A DNA stretch of 64,000 bases, taken from Thuidium tamariscinum (taxonomy: Eukaryota; Streptophyta; Bryopsida; Hypnales; Thuidiaceae). Positions 23,330 through 36,598 of this stretch are shown piece after piece (positions within the stretch are counted from its first letter, which is position 1; each line of letters starts with the position of its first letter). Under the pieces are notes generated by a model, which saw only the letters and a program-made list of their open reading frames with translations, searched no databases and had not been told where the DNA came from. The DNA lies in contig OX344751.2 in the NCBI GenBank assembly GCA_947034885.2, positions 11,594,001 through 11,658,000 of the forward strand, read 5' to 3'. A program made the position numbers and the translations under genes.

Positions 23330-25060
23330 CTTTAAGGTATTTAGGAAAAGGCAATATCTTTTTAGAATGGAGAGGTGCATTGCCTAGATAAACAATGTAA
23401 GGAGCATTGGTAGTGAACAACATCAATTTGTAGAGTCTCCAAAGAAGATTCCCTTAATTGAGTCATATGTGCTCTTAAGCCTCTTATAGAAATATATTTA
23501 TCCCTTAAAGGACCAACTTGTTGAATTTGAATATCTTGGGTAGGTAAGCGTACCTAGAAATATTTATGTTTTGGGCCCAAACTTTAATAGAAGTTGTGGA
23601 CTAGGAATACCTTTCATGTACACTAAAATTCAAGACATTTGAAGATATGGATAAAAAATTATAGCCTAATATTTTATTTTTATTTCAAAATTTACAATAA
23701 CAAAGATTTGAAACTGGTGTTATGTACATCATTCCAAATTTATCATTGAATCAAAAGTTATGAGAAGTCTTTGTTTGTAGGCAATTATGGATTTTCTACT
23801 CTAAAAGAAACTTTAAAGTAATTTATTGTATTCAATTTTCAATATTTTGGGAAAAAAATTAAAATGATAGAGTGTAGATTGTTTATTACAACATTGCAAC
23901 CATTGGGACTAAGATTTTTCAACTCCATAACTAAATTTCTAACAATTTTGTATTTTGAATCATTTTCTATTTCTTTCTACTAAGTATTTGTTTCCTATTT
24001 GTTGTACAATCTCAACTGGTGTAAAATTTCTAAAGCATGTATTCAACTTGGCTTGGAGAATGAATACAAAGAAATACCACTATTTTAGAAAAATGTCATA
24101 CAAATGCAAACTTGTGAAGTACACTTTCCTTGATTTTAGAGGGCCAAATAAAAGATTTCTACAAATTCAAGAGCTTAGATCTTGCAATCCATGTGGTACA
24201 AAACTTTTCAATTCTTTCAATTTTTTCTACATATTTTCAAGTGAACATACTACAATTATCTTATAGTTACATGTGTCCAAAACTTGTTTGAAAAAAATTT
24301 GGTACTTGTATTAGAAATGGTAGTTTTGGAGCATTTTTGATAAAAACATAGTCAAGGAACTTAAGGTATTAACTAGTGTACCTCTTTAGAAATCTTTGGA
24401 GGAAATGTTCTTCTTCCTTTCAATTTGAAAAGGAAGATGAATTGGTTTTCACATTATTATTGTGATTAAGTCAACAACATCATGGTGAAATTAATGTCTA
24501 CATTTTGTGAAATAACTATCTACTATCTACAACTGTATAGTTTCAAATTACCTTAGAAAGAGGTTAAGTAAGTAGAATATCATTATTTTGTTTATTGTTT
24601 AAATTATTGAGAAAAGAAGAAATGACTTCTTAAGATTTAGTTCAAATAAATTTACTATTCAAATGGATCTTATTAATGAAAGACTCACTAATTATTCAAT
24701 ATGGTATTTTTCAATGATAAATTACCTCTTGTTTTGTTTTTTAGTAGATACTAGGAGAAAAAAAGAATATTTTGTTTGTCCTTGAAGTCAATTATAAGTT
24801 CGGAAATAAATTTAGCTCGAGTAGAAAAATGTGAAGAAAACATTTTGAGAATCTTCTAAGGTTGCTATTTTGTGAGCGTCAAAGCATGAGCCCAAGAGCC
24901 CAAGAGCCTTGGAGCCTCCAATTTTTGGCATAATTTTTAGGGTGTGAACCTATTATTGTGGCTTAGGAATTTGAAATCTTTATAGCTAGAGAACTTAAGA
25001 GAATATGTCAATTGATGTGAAATAACATTGATGCACTTCAATGGCTCTTCAAAAACCTTG
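23330..25060 (+). repeat. Dispersed AT-rich repeat, copy 1
   Basis: Parts recur in direct orientation at 40605-41560: the block with ATCTTTTTAGAATGGAGAGG (23350 and 40620), the block with AAAAATTATAGCC (23650 and 40925) and the block with AAAGCATGAGCCCAAGAGCC (24880 and 41375). A further relative of 23940-24100 lies at 38390-38560. No open frame or terminal structure identifies the element type. Probably an old, unclassified transposon. Confidence 0.65.
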
Positions 25061-28000
25061 TCCATACACCTTCTTGTTTATTTCATTTTTCTTTAGCACT
25101 TGCAAGTATATCACCTCTAGAGAATAAAGGCCCCTTCTTGTGACCTTTTTTGGCATTGAGATGCCCCTTTCAAGTTTTGGTATGGTCAAATAAAAATTAT
25201 AAGAGAAAAAAGCACAAAGTGATTAGAATTGCCTAGTGTTGAAAAACTTACTATTTGTAAAAGTGTTGATGCTTTCATTTCCAAATCTTTTACATTTTTT
25301 CATAAATCAATAGAAACCACAATTTTGACCAATCAAAAAAATTTCATATACTAAGTATAGAAATTGTATTTTTGATAAATTTTTGAAGTTGTATCTTCAA
25401 AATTCATTTGAAGAGAATTTAAAAATAATTTTATACTTTTGACCATATAGATACTTTCTACATTCTACTTTCTACCCTTAAATTTTTTGTCTTAGAATTT
25501 TGTCAAATAGACAAAGTTTACATTACACATTTCGTTTTGATCAATGAATAAAAAATTATGAGGAATTTTAGTCTGTCGATAGTTATGAATCTTTGCTCTA
25601 AATTAAACTTTAAAGTCCTTTATTTAGTTCAATTTTCAATCATTTTCAATATAAAGAACATTAGATGTAAGTTATTTATTACAACATTTCAACTATTGGA
25701 ACTGACATTCTTCAATTCTATAACTAAATTCTTAACCCAATTTAATATTTTGAATCATCCTCTATTTTTTGTCCTCTTTTTATCTAGTGTGTTGTAGGCA
25801 TTTTATTCCCACCCTTGAAATAAAGTATACACAACAAGGTTTTTCTATATTGTACCTTGGTTTTAGTCAATGTCTATCTACATGCAATCCAAATCTGTGT
25901 TTCAAGCAATGGATCTTTCTAACTTCTATTCCTACCTTTTTTTTCTTTTTAATTGTTTTGTAGAAGACAATTGCTCAATGTCCTTGTATGAATGGCTTTG
26001 CCAATGCTAGCCTTATCTAAACAAATATTTAGGCAACGATTGATTGGTAAATACTAATATCCTTTAAAGATGTTCTAATTTCCTTTCTTAAAGGAAATTC
26101 TATAATCATAATTTGTTTTGGATAATCCTAGTCTATCTTAATTTATCTTTTTCACATTGAAAATAAAGTAATTCACAACAAATACCCTTCAAAATTTAAC
26201 TTTTGATTGAATTCCTAATCCTAATTGATTGATAATATTTTCTAATATTGCTTTACTTCTACTTTCACTCAAAAATTACAATCCTTCTAATTTTACCTTA
26301 GATATGATTTTTCTATGATTTTTGTCCTAATTGTAACACAAATTCTATAAATTGTAAAAAATAGGAGAAAACTTGGATTTACAAACTTACTTCAATCATA
26401 TTGACTTCGAAATCTTCATGGCCTCCAAATATTTCTTCCCAATGCGCTAGCTTCACCTCTATTTCAACAATCTCATATATGAAAATTATATTTGATACAC
26501 CCTTAGTATGCCTGAAGGTTCTGTATTATCCTTTTGCTTGGTTTTTTCTTCTCTTCTTAATTGTCTTCTTTATCTTTTAAATCCTCCCCTTTGTCTTTTG
26601 GTAGAATTCCAAAGTCAGCATATAAAAAATCCTAATAAAATCTAATTTTCCATAACTAAATAGCTTCCAAAGTTAAATCTATCTACAACTAAGCTCTCTT
26701 AACTTTACATTAATTTAGCAAGCCTCTAAATCTCTTCTAAGTCAAACTATTCTTTTTCTTGTCTTTTCTTCTTGTCTTCTATCAACTAAAATATTGGTTA
26801 AAAAAGTCAACGTGTCTTCTTCTTCATCTCTTTCCTTCACTCACAAATACTCCTACTCTCACACTCTTAATTTTAGTATTCCAGTTTTGTAGTCTTGATG
26901 TGTGTATGAGGATATGCATCTAGGATGAAAGAATTTTGAAAGAAAGGTAAGTTTTGTGTGGACCAAGGGCCAAATTTTGTACTAAACCGGGGCTGAGAGG
27001 GTGTTGGACTCTCAATGTGAGGTCAATAAAGGTCAAAAGAAGGGGGTTGATCACATTACAAGTTGACTGGCTCTCCTCAATGATTTGACTCTTGTTTTTT
27101 GGTTCGTTTTTGGGTGTTAGAGGCCCCTTGTTGGGGTTCTAGCCCTGGTTTTCATAAAATCTGAAATTTTAGAGTATAAAAGAGCTAATTCATAATTTTT
27201 AAATGGAAGTTAGGTTTTTAAGGAAAAGACTAAAATATTGTATTTTTTGAAAAATTCCTATCTACTCTATCTCCCTAGCTTCTCAATTCTAATTTTTCAA
27301 GGAAAATTTGAACACCAATTAGTTCTCCCCTCACTTTGTCTACTAAAAAATCACACTTAGTGTTTAAAAATTCTAAGAATTGGGGAAAAAAGAGGCCTAG
27401 TAGGCATCATCCCCAATTATAAGGATTTTTGAATTTGTGTGAATATTTAATAACTGATACCGCTGAATTGGCTGAGAACTCCTTAGTGACTACTAACTGT
27501 ATGACTACTAACTGCTAGCTGTTGGCTCGTGCTCAGCTGCTAGCTGTACTTAGCTACTAGCCCGTACACGGCGATTCTCAACCAATTGGGAGGTGTTGGC
27601 TAGGCTAGGCTGGTTCTTGCTTTTCTAGCCAATTACAAATACTTTGGCCGTTGCTCGCCACACCCGTTTGGGTCTCCTTGGTGGCAATCCTTTAAACTTA
27701 AAATCAACACGAAGAAAGTATAATATAAAATCAACACTTGTTATTCAAGGAAAAATCAAACTTTGGGAAAGAATTTTATCGCAATCTCTCAAAAATTTGG
27801 TGATAGCTTCACTATAATGAGGGGTTATCCTCTAATTCTAAGCAAATTTTACAAGAGCTTTGCCAAAATGTTGCCTATAGAGTTCTCTAAAACTACAACC
27901 TCCACAAATGGTACCACAATTCTTCAGCTACATCTGAGGAAAATTCTCAATAAGCTAGTTCAGGTTGTAAATTTCCTGAAGAGGCTAGTTACAAAGTATT

Positions 28001-29750
28001 ATAGTTTCAACAAGTGAATCAATTATTTCAAAAACTTATATACTAGCTTGTATGAGAGGTGAACTAAGCACTCAAGTATTTGAAAACTAGACTTAAAAGA
28101 ACTTCAATGAGAAATGCAAACCAAGAAAGGACTCAAGGAAAGCCAAATTGAAGCCAAAATAGTAGTGAGTTGGAAAAATACCAATACAATAAGGACATCT
28201 TCAATCTCTACGTATGCAAGAGCTTGAAAAATGAGAGCTAAAGTAGTGTGTAATGAAAATTCAAATGGCATGAAGATGATGATATAATAGTTGTAAGGTG
28301 TGGAATTGTATAAAAGGGTTGTAAAGTGAGGGGAAGGGGAGGCCTTTTATATGTTTCCAAGGCCTCTTTCTCTTCAAATTACTTGCTAATCTAATTTGAA
28401 AAACCAAAATTAACCTCTAAAATTCTACACTACTGCTATGATCATTCTAACTTTTGGAGAAATGGTTCAATCGCCAAATGGAAAATTCCATTAGCTTCAG
28501 AAGACCCCAATTAGTCCAAAACAATGCCTAGTACCCCTTACTTTCAAAGCCAAATTGCACTTAAAAGCTAACAATTACAATCCAATAAAAATTGTAAAAA
28601 ATCTATCTTTTGAAATTGATTTTTTCCAAAAGTTTTGGTTAGCCAGGGTTTTTGGAAAGGTCCAAGAATGTAAGAACAGAATCTAATTTGACTCAAATTT
28701 GGACACCGTATGCTTCCCGTACGCTAGTCAACTTGCAAAGAATTTGATAAAATCATCGAAAAGTTGTTGTTACTGCCGGTTCTGGTACTTGTTGATGTCA
28801 GAATGTCTTGAAATTTTGCGAGGTGCTTATTTATGCTAAAACACACTATTCTAATTCTTAGTGGGATTTTATTGTTATTGAGGAATTTTATACAAATTTT
28901 CAATTGCCAGTAAAAGCAGATGACTTCTCATGGAGTCATTTCCATAATTTAGAAAATCATGAAACTTTTAGGGAAACTTTTAAGAAGCCTTCTAAGTCCA
29001 AGTGCAAAGTTTCACTAAAAACTCACACTTTCTAAATAAGGTAGAAATTAACCGCTTGCGAAATTAATTCCTCCAAAAGGAATCATTCCCGTACAAGAGA
29101 ATCTCCACGAACTGGCTTTGCCGTGATGCTCTTAGGCACCTATCGGATTTCCATTTTTACCATTTGGAACCCAACCTTGCTAGGCCAGTTCATACAAATT
29201 CCGATAAGGCGAGCTCTTGGTACTTACACATCCGAATACTAATTGCTGCAAATTTCTTGTAAATTGCTAAACCACATCGTATCACCTAATAATACTGCAA
29301 AAACTAGTCCTAAGGAGTCCTTAGAGCACTTTGGTACAATTCTAACTAATTCCTTGTGATTATAGGGAATTGCATCAATCCTTCTATGAACACTCTTTTT
29401 AGCTATCTTTTAACCATAATAACCCCAAAAATGAGTAATAAGCCAAAAAAAAGAAAAATTCAAGGCCTAGGTGACAACTACAAGACTCACATATGTGGCT
29501 CATGTCAATTTTTTTTATCAATTTGTCTGGGTATGTCAATTTGTTTCATGTATGCTCTAGCCACTTAATGATATTTTATATAATTAATTAAATATATATA
29601 ATTTCATTATCTTTATTTGTAAATTTAAATCCTCTTTCACATTTAATAATTTTATCATTCTTGATCTAATTGCAATTTATAAAAAAAATTCATTAGCCCA
29701 AAATATATATTTATTCACAAGGAAGGTTTGTTGATTAGGCTTTATACCCA
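25060..29750. other. AT-rich intergenic DNA, no gene seen
   Basis: About 4.7 kb of low-GC sequence without a convincing open frame (the longest are under 90 codons). 25500-25760 is a diverged relative of 23750-23970. 26530-26860 is pyrimidine-rich on the plus strand. 27450-27660 is a GC-richer island with repeated CTAGCTG motifs. None of these identifies a known element. Confidence 0.5.
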
Positions 29751-29758
29751 AATGGGGA

Positions 29759-30068
29759 CATTAGATGAAATTTGAGGCCTCTAGAGGGCCGTATTGGGTC
29801 TTTTTCCAAAACATATTTTCCGAATTGCTAATGGCTATCAGGCCAACAATTACCAAAAAATAAAATTAAAAAATTAAAAAATTAAAATTGAAAGTCTGAA
29901 ATGTGAAAAAAAGTCCCAAAAAAAATCAATTACAAGGCACGGGCCTAGCCATGTCGGATTCTTGTGATTTTGGATCTCCGCAACAAATTACGTATTTTTG
30001 TGGTAGTTTCTATGTTCCTGCAATTTGGGAATCCATGGCCCTCCCAAGGTGTCCAATTTCATCTAATG
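29759..30068. mobile_element. Possible MITE, about 310 bp
   Basis: CATTAGATGAAATT at 29759-29772 is inverted at 30055-30068, and similarity continues inward imperfectly (GAGGGCC on one side, GGCCCTC on the other). No target duplication is clear and there is no coding. Confidence 0.35.
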
Positions 30069-30471
30069 AATTACCCAATAGTATATTAAGTTTGTTCCAA
30101 GGGAGACAATCAAGTAGGATACTTCAATGCTAATAGGTTCAATTCCTTAACTAGGTAGTATACTCTCAAATGGCACACAATCATTTATTCTGTTTGATTC
30201 AAGAAAGACAATCAATTATTCCAAATTATACTCACATTTTCAACTTGGAACTCATTTATTACACTACAACAACATTGCACACCCAAATTGGAATTTAGCA
30301 AGTACAATTACTTATTTTCACAAATTTTTTATATGGATTTACAACTCATTTTTCCATTGTTTCAATCAATTCCACAACCACAAACATCCATATCAAACAC
30401 AAAAGGACCAATTAGGCTAAACATGTCATTGTATTTAATTGAATTCATTTGATGTACAAATCATCATAGTA

Positions 30472-31856
30472 CAGTGGGGTACCAATCAAAATGTCGTTTT
30501 TGAATTCGCAGTGAGAAAAATTTCAGTACTGCCAACTTTGAAAGCCTCCCAAGAGCTCAAAAATTGGTATTGTACCACGAAATTTTTACCACAGCATCAT
30601 TTTGAAGTTAATTTTATTTTTGTTAAATTCCAATGCCAAAAGATTCACCAAAAAAAAGTTATTCAAAATCTACCAACATGGGTAGTGGTGAGAGACATTT
30701 CACTACTTTGAACTTTGACACCTTTCTAAGGATTGAGTTTTTTTTCTTTTGACATGAAATTTTTTTCATAATAAAATATATATGTTTTTAATATGTATAA
30801 AATATTTCAAGGTAAAAGAATATTTTTCAAAGAAGATATTTGAAATCTCCCAACAGGTGTAGTTTTGAGAAAATTTTCACAATTGCCAACTTTGACACCC
30901 TCCCAAGGGCTGAAAAATTGGTTTCTTACCATGAATTTTTTTTTGGTGAAGTCATCTCTATGTTGATAATATGTGATATAAATTTAAAATTCAAATGAAG
31001 TACCAAAAAAAAGATATATAAAATCTCCCAGCATGTGTAGTTGTGAGAAAATTTTCACTATTGCCGACTTTGACACCTACCCAAGGGTTGAAAATTTGTT
31101 TAGTTAACATGAATTTTTTTGAATAAGATGAAATTTATGTTGATAATATATTTTACAAATTTCAAGTTCAAAACACTTATTCAAAATCTCTCAACATGTG
31201 TAGTTGTGAGATTGAGTTTTTACATTCGTGTCAAACTTTGCTCCACAAAATAACACTATACTAAGGGCTCAAAAACTCCTCCTCACAACTACACATGTTG
31301 GGAGATTTTGTATATCTTTTTTTTGGTACTTCATTTGAATTTGAAATTTATATCACATATTATCAACATAGAGATGACTTCACCAAAAAAAATTCATGGT
31401 AAGAAACCAATTTTTCAGCCCTTGGGAGGGTGTCAAAATTGGCAATTGTGAAAATTTTCTCAAAACTACACCTGTTGGGAGATTTCAAATATCTTCTTTA
31501 AAAAATATTCTTTTACCTTGAAATATTTTATACATATTAAAAACATATATATTGTTTTATGACAAAAATTTCATGGCAAAAGAAAAAAAACTCAATCCTT
31601 AGAAAGGTGTCAAAGTTCAAAGTAGTGAAATGTCTCTCACCACTACCCATGTTGGTAGATTTTGAATAACTTCTTTTTGGTAAATCTTTTGGCCTTGAAA
31701 TCTCTCATACATACAATTAACTTCAAGATGATGCTGTGGTAAAAATTTCGTGGTACAATACCAATTTTTGAGCTCTTGGGAGGCTTTCAAAGTTGGCAGT
31801 ACTGAAATTTTTCTCATTGCGAATTCAAAAATGACATTTTGATTGGTACCCCACTG
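30472..31856. mobile_element. Tc1/mariner-like foldback element, 1385 bp
   Basis: Ends CAGTGGGGTACCAATC and its complement, each next to TA (30470-30471 and 31857-31858), the target of Tc1/mariner transposons. Arms of about 575 bp (30472-31047 and 31282-31856) are closely matched inverted repeats around an asymmetric 230-bp loop. Each arm is built of degenerate units of about 180 bp: AATCTCCCAACATGTGTAG-like segments start near 30663, 30842, 31020 and 31185. No transposase frame is present, so it is non-autonomous. Similar frames at 30439-30711 plus and 31617-31874 minus reflect arm identity, not coding. The superfamily call rests on the TA and CAGTG termini only. Confidence 0.75.
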
Positions 31857-31859
31857 TAC

Positions 31860-32729
31860 AATTCTCTCATTCACTTGATTAAAAAATTGTCACCACATAA
31901 GACTTCCACCAACTAGCGTTTCCATCACTCCAAATCCATCATCAAATTTTATAGTCACCTTCATACACTAATACACATCACATAACACAAAAAAACAAAG
32001 AAATTATATAGCCACTTGGGGTTGGGACTTCCACCCAACTCTCTCTTCGAAAGTAAGTGATTTGAAATGATTAAAAAAGAAGGTAAATACCACTCCTCCA
32101 AGCCGTTCCAACTTCCTAATTGGCAAATATACAACCTTTAAATTCCATTCCACATGACAAACCCAAATTGGTAACATGCCTATTTGACTATAAACCTAAA
32201 TCCAACTAGGTTGTAATAACAACAATTATACATTCTAATTGCATCCAAAAGGCTAACACCAAAAATCAACATTTCAAAACTGAAACTAGACATTGTCAAA
32301 GTTTCCAAATAAATATCTACATTCTACAAGGTTTAATTCTTTCCTGATACTCTTGTCTCTTTCTTTGGTATTGCTTACAATTTGATTTTATCCTTTTATG
32401 TCAATTAGACTTTCCTCCAGCGTAATCACGTAGGGTCAATTTGCTAGAACCAATGCCCATAACTGCACAGCCTCGGAAGGGAACCTATGACTGTGGTTTC
32501 TGCCTCTAAGGATACAACACCTCCTACGATTGTGACATGCTTTGTCAATTCGATCTTCAATAACTTAGTCCCTGCTTTCCACTAGTTGGATTGCTAAATC
32601 AAGTAGACGGAGCCTTACACTTATCAAAAGATTTATCTCCAACCAGTCTCAACTGTACACTTTGCTTACACGATCATGGAGATCGACAAATTGACACAAA
32701 TGGAGATATCCAGCAAAGTCCCACATTAA
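31860..32729. other. Intergenic DNA, no gene seen
   Basis: AT-rich, with a GC-richer patch at 32410-32700. A 72-codon plus frame there runs into the MITE and is not considered coding. Confidence 0.5.
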
Positions 32730-32948
32730 GGGAGAGGCACCCAATGGCGCACCTGTATCCAATGCCATCCGTTTCTACAGCACACAATCATTTCAGGCTA
32801 AAAATGTAGGTAGGCAATACATAGCTTATTTCTTTTGACCTAAAACAATAAGCAATCTACAATCCCGCTACATTACTATTTTAGAATGAACGACTGACTT
32901 AGAAATGGACGGCATTGGGTGCAAGTGCGCCATTGGGTGCCTCTCCCA
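32730..32948 (+). mobile_element. 219-bp MITE, copy 1
   Basis: Starts GGGAGAGGCACCCAATGGCG and ends with the imperfect complement GCGCCATTGGGTGCCTCTCCC. Flanked by TAA on both sides (32727-32729 and 32949-32951). A second copy in opposite orientation lies at 34730-34948 and is similar throughout. The 3-bp TAA/TAC duplications would fit a Harbinger-like MITE, but I am not sure of the exact ends. Confidence 0.75.
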
Positions 32949-34729
32949 TAAATAAACTAGACTTTCAAGTTTCACAAACTGACTCAGTCAAATTGACAAA
33001 TCACACAATCTACAAACATAGGAGTGACTTACATCATTGGCACAATTTCTTAGGTAGCATCTCCAATTAGATTGAGAGTTGTTCACAAAATAACACCTTA
33101 ATTAACCCGTAACTGCCTAAGTGACCATATATGGTCGTGCAAAAAATTGCAACTCAAATCTGAGTGGGCAGTTAGATTCCTTGACCATTTTGAAAATTTT
33201 TCCAGGCAGTTTTTAGTATTAACTATTAAATACTTTCATTTTTCACTAGAAAAAAGGGAATATTTGGTTATTTAGGGGTCTTCAAAAGCATGTATGAAAC
33301 ATTACGGTGGAATAGAAACTAGCCAATTTGACTTCATTTTTTGCTTTAGTGAGCAACTTGGCAATTTCACTTGATTTGAAATCTAAGAAATTGTACTTTA
33401 TTCTCCAAATGCTTTGAAAATGGTCCTAGTAAAAAAAGTATAGTATTTTCATAATTTTCACCATTGAAAATTTCATAATGCAAGTGTTGATTTGAAGATT
33501 TTTGCGATTTTTAGGTAAAGAAAAAATTTATATTACCACAATTGCAAGGTGGATTGTGTAATGAATTTGGTAGCTTTTCAAGTGAAATTCAGTTTTTTGA
33601 AAGTACATATTAGTGTGCTAACACTATTAGTATTTGTTCATGTCACCATTAATTCCAAAAAACTTTAATATACAAATTTCTAAATCATTGTGGGGAGAGG
33701 CATCATACTAAAAATAGAAAATACACATTTCTCTTGGTATAATCTCACAACTCCTTTGCAATTTTGCACTCAAAATTGGTTTGTAGACTAATATGCAAGC
33801 TCTTAAAACATCTATGCGGTTGAATTTTGAAACAAGAAACATTTGCTTCATTGGAAATTACTAGAAGCCACTGTGCTTTTTTTTTAAAGAAAAACACACT
33901 TGCCAAGGCTTAAGCACTCAGGGGTTAAATTTGACAAGTTGACTGATCAATTCTGATATAATTTCCTAGATTGTGTTAATGAGTCCCTAATATAAAAGAT
34001 AGTGCAGGCAAGTCTTTGCTAGATGAATTGACCACTTCATCAAATTTATCAATTCATTATCTAATTCACACCAGTTCATTAGTCTACCGAGACTCAATAG
34101 CGATGATAATTCACACACAGGAATGATTATTTAGCTCTTGCATGATCAAATGGACACATCTTCACATTTCAATCCTACTCGTTCCAGTAATCTTCTCAAG
34201 TCAATTTTCTCTCAGAGGCAGTCATCAACTTTGCACAACCATTGCTCCAAGTAAGTTAAAGCAGTTTCACAAGAACAAACAACAAACATGAAGACAATTT
34301 GTCACAAATACCAGCTTTCGACCATTGCAAGGATTAATTTTAACAGCTAGACCTCACTGACAGAATCCATCAATTCGCAACTCCAATCCCACAATTGCAA
34401 TGCACATTGAATTTAAACATTAGAATCTTGAAACTAGACCAAACTCCCTCATTCAAGATGAGTCGTCTATTCAAATCTTGATTTTGCAACAATTCATTCA
34501 TTCAATTGACTTGTCAATTTAATGATTCCATCCTCACATCATAGCACAGCTAATTGACTAACAAAAAGATCCACATGGCTTCACATCCCGAAGGCCAATT
34601 CAAGACGACTGGATCACTCCTGCCACTCGCAATTAATCACAACCCCATTTGACTGATATTTAATTAGTACGCTCACAACATTAAATGACTCCACCAATTT
34701 GACAAGTATTACACATTTTGCACTCTTAC
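32949..34729. other. Intergenic DNA between two MITE copies
   Basis: AT-rich, with many short stops in all frames. No gene, RNA or element is recognised in these 1.8 kb. Confidence 0.5.
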
Positions 34730-34948
34730 GGGAGAGGCACCTAGTGGCGCACCTACACCCAATGCTGTCTATTTCTAAGTCAGTTGTTCATTCTAGAACA
34801 GAAATGTAGCAGGACTGTAGACTGCTTATTGTTTTAGGTCAAAAGCAATAAGTCATGTACTGCCTACCTACATTTATAGCTTGAAATGATTGTGTGCGGT
34901 AGAAACGGACGACATTGGGGACAGGTGCGCCATTGGGTGCCTCTCCTT
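34730..34948 (-). mobile_element. 219-bp MITE, copy 2 (inverted)
   Basis: Inverted relative of 32730-32948 and of equal length, flanked by TAC on both sides (34727-34729 and 34949-34951). It lies immediately left of the Harbinger-like element at 34960. Confidence 0.75.
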
Positions 34949-35228
34949 TACAGTCTTTAGAGCATCTCCAACGCATGGCTCAAAATCTAACTCAAAATCG
35001 GGTCTTTGGAGGGCTCTCCAACTCTGGCCGGGCCGGGTGTTATTCATCTGCCCCACTGCTGAACAGTGCAAGCAGCCCTCCAAAAGAGAATTTTTTTTAA
35101 AAAAATCAAGTTTTCCAATTTTTTTTGCTTTCATTTTGAAGCCACAGAACATTGGCTTTTTTTTAAATTCTTTGAGATCTCATTCTCAAAGCTTGAGGAG
35201 ATCTCTAAGTAATTTGAAAATGCATTAG

Positions 35229-35460
35229 GACAAGGCTCCTTATATTCCCATGGGGTGGAAGGAGGTGCTCCAACCCATGTGGGATATAAGGATTTGAACT
35301 AGTTTGAACTAAGAATTCAAATTTTTAATTTTGAAAATTTTTAATTCAAAATTTCAAAATTCAAAGTTTGAATTCTTAGTTCAAATTAGTTCAAATCCTT
35401 ATATCCCACATGGGTTGGAGCACCTCCCTCCACCCCATGGGGATATAAGGAGCCTTGTTC
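35229..35460. repeat. Hairpin 1 with outward snRNA-promoter-like motifs
   Basis: Inverted repeat with arms of about 100 bp. Each arm has ATCCCACATG (plus 35403-35412; minus 35286-35277) followed about 31 bp outward by TATAAGG (plus 35444-35450; minus ending at 35238). The plant snRNA upstream element is RTCCCACATCG with a TATA box, so the pattern resembles two divergent snRNA-type promoters. The last two bases of the element differ from consensus. Confidence 0.7.
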
Positions 35461-35533
35461 CAATGAAAACTCACTTCTTCTTACAACCACATAAAGTGGA
35501 AGTAGGAAGGCATGAGTTTCCATGGGAAGTGGA

Positions 35534-35665
35534 GCTCACTACATCCTCTTGAGGTGTAGGGAGGAGTCCCAATCCATGTGGGACAAAAGAGAGTTTCAAG
35601 TTGAAACTCTTTTTGTCCCACATGGATTGGGACTTTTCCCTACACCTCAAGAGGATATAGTGAGC
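35534..35665. repeat. Hairpin 2 with an snRNA-promoter-like motif
   Basis: Inverted repeat of about 65-bp arms ending GCTCACTA. GTCCCACATGG occurs in both arms (plus 35615-35625; minus 35584-35574). In the right arm a TATAG at 35656 lies about 31 bp outward; the left arm has ATGTAG instead. Related in plan, but not in flanking sequence, to hairpin 1. Confidence 0.65.
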
Positions 35666-35979
35666 TTTATTTTTTGTGAAAAACTGAAACCAAGATGGAA
35701 AATGAATTCCACGAAATTGCTTTTAAGCATTTCATATAAAAAAAATTGAAATTGGATGGTCAGTTGGGGTTTGCACCTCGACATCGGGGCCAAAAGTGCA
35801 GTCAAACTCCCTTCCGGGCCCTGCCTTGCACCCACAAATTTTCCATCTGCTCAGTAAATTTGGCCGCGCCCGGCCATATTTTGAGTCTGATTTTGCGTGC
35901 GGTGGGGTACAGAGAGTTGGCTGACCCGGCGAAATGCCCAGTTTGAGCCATATTTTGAGCTGCGTTGGGGATGCTCTTA

Positions 35980-36598
35980 AGACAAGTCGACCAACTCACT
36001 ACTCCAAACTATAACTCGCATTCCAATCATAGGCTCGTAGGCAATTAGACTCAGCCCACCCACTCAACTGATCGACTACAATTCAGTAGACCATGTGTCT
36101 CGCAACATTTGCTCACTATAATTCTAGATAATTTGGCCTCACTCACACACAGATTTGCGCATAGCAAGTCAACTTGGCTAGCAATTAGACAAAGGCGAGC
36201 TCAACACCATCCTATGGTCATAGGTGAAGAACACACTTAATAATACAGATAATTTGCAATTGGAAATCTTGAAAACTGTATTCACAATATCAATATGTGC
36301 GCAAAAATACAATGCAACATACCACTTGCATAGATTGAAACAAAGAAAAATCAACCTTTGGACATATAATCCGAAAATTAGGAAGACGACTCTTCGCAAG
36401 GGAGGCACCCTGTTAAATTGTCTTTTCTAAATCCAGTTGATTTGGTTCTTTTCCAAATCCAAAATATTTCCCTATTCAATTTTTTCATCATATATATGTC
36501 ATACTAATGGGAATTGAATTCATAAAATATTACAACCTCTATTCACAACCCAATAGACAATTTGATATAAAAATTGAAAACAACGGTACTAGCTAGTG
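35980..36598. other. Intergenic DNA, no gene seen
   Basis: AT-rich spacer. Overlapping short frames on both strands at 36178-36430 have no recognisable similarity. Confidence 0.5.

Larger units (their letters stand above)
34960..35976. mobile_element. Harbinger-like non-autonomous element, 1017 bp
   Basis: Terminal inverted repeats GAGCATCTCCAACGCA and GCGTTGGGGATGCTC, extended inward by GCTCAAAAT on each side, with TTA target duplications at 34957-34959 and 35977-35979. The 3-bp TTA target is typical of PIF/Harbinger. GAGCATCTCCAAC ends are, from memory, common in plant MITEs. There is no transposase frame. The interior carries two consecutive hairpins (35229-35460 and 35534-35665), so it may be a composite of nested insertions. 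Confidence 0.75.

Noticed and set aside
30439..31874. Similar proteins of 85-90 residues in opposite orientation
   Set aside because: Both sit in the arms of the same inverted repeat, so similarity follows from arm identity. No start context or known domain.
34874..35228. Overlapping 92- and 112-codon frames on both strands
   Set aside because: They span the junction between a MITE and the Harbinger-like element and hold no domain.
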